A stretch of 64,000 nucleotides of DNA from Ostrinia nubilalis (Eukaryota > Arthropoda > Insecta > Lepidoptera > Crambidae), in contig NC_087110.1 of the NCBI RefSeq assembly GCF_963855985.1, positions 5,075,001-5,139,000 of the forward strand, read 5' to 3'. Position numbers and translations under genes: made by a program. The notes under the pieces are model-generated. The model was not told the DNA's origin, searched no databases, and was given only the letters and a program-made list of their open reading frames with translations. How positions within the stretch are numbered: the first letter of the stretch is position 1; every line of letters begins with the position of its first letter. Shown in pieces: positions 63,881-64,000 of this stretch.

Positions 63881-64000
63881 CAGAGGAAGAGAAAAGGGTA
63901 TTTCTACGTTTCCGGAACAACACGACATCAAAATTAAATGTTCATTTTCATCTCACTAACATTTGTAGATGTACTTAGTCGATGCGATCCGCGCATCTGC

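Overview
This is AT-rich animal DNA that looks like a lepidopteran (moth or butterfly) genome. The evidence is the repeat content: many RTE-type LINE tails ending in GATGAT or GAACGAAC microsatellites, Helitron-type repeats ending in CTAG after a GC-rich stem, tRNA-headed SINEs, LINE 3' UTR pieces and many TIR MITEs of types I associate with Lepidoptera. The species cannot be told by eye. I recognise no host protein-coding gene, rRNA gene, functional tRNA gene or CRISPR array. The window is a gene desert built from nested transposon debris.

Layout. 1-20 kb: RTE tails, LINE 3' fragments, two hAT-type MITEs with perfect 8-bp target duplications (3154-3780, nested in a LINE remnant, and 12882-13107), a GC-rich 40-bp-TIR MITE (4110-4282) and a short Helitron. 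20-36 kb: four Helitron-type elements, a 1.1-kb foldback element with arms of about 465 bp and TA duplications (28810-29914), SINEs, and a GC-rich island of unknown origin (27890-28190). 37-39.5 kb: the only long coding sequence, a 5'-truncated non-LTR retrotransposon with an intact 612-codon reverse transcriptase frame and an imperfect 15-bp target duplication. 44-46.5 kb: a three-level nest (RTE, hAT MITE, small MITE), then a 1.5-kb PIF/Harbinger deletion derivative keeping decayed, convergent Myb/SANT-like and transposase N-terminal frames.

46.6-51.9 kb is the least conventional region. Inverted arms of about 140-170 bp bound it. A 48-bp left end and a 76-bp right end are both repeated exactly, joined through one shared AATT, just inside the left arm. 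A tandem array of about 160-180-bp units fills the right part. The end-to-end junction resembles the circle junctions or split repeats of tyrosine-recombinase retrotransposons, but no reverse transcriptase or recombinase is visible, and two abutting elements sharing an AATT target site explain it equally well. 52-64 kb: more MITEs (including a pogo/Tigger-like one at 59157-59481), a THAP-domain exon remnant inside a Helitron, SINE copies, paired RTE tails and a decayed LINE C-terminus.

Nothing here works as a pathway. The useful reading is the order of insertions, supported at many places by target-site duplications found by eye. Element class names rest on termini, duplications and motifs, not on database searches. 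Names used below: RTE-A = RTE tails ending GATGAT; RTE-B = RTE tails ending GAACGAAC; LINE-K = the LINE whose C-terminus carries a YCCHLWDG motif; repeat X = a dispersed repeat with the core AGGCAAATGGAAAATTTGG.
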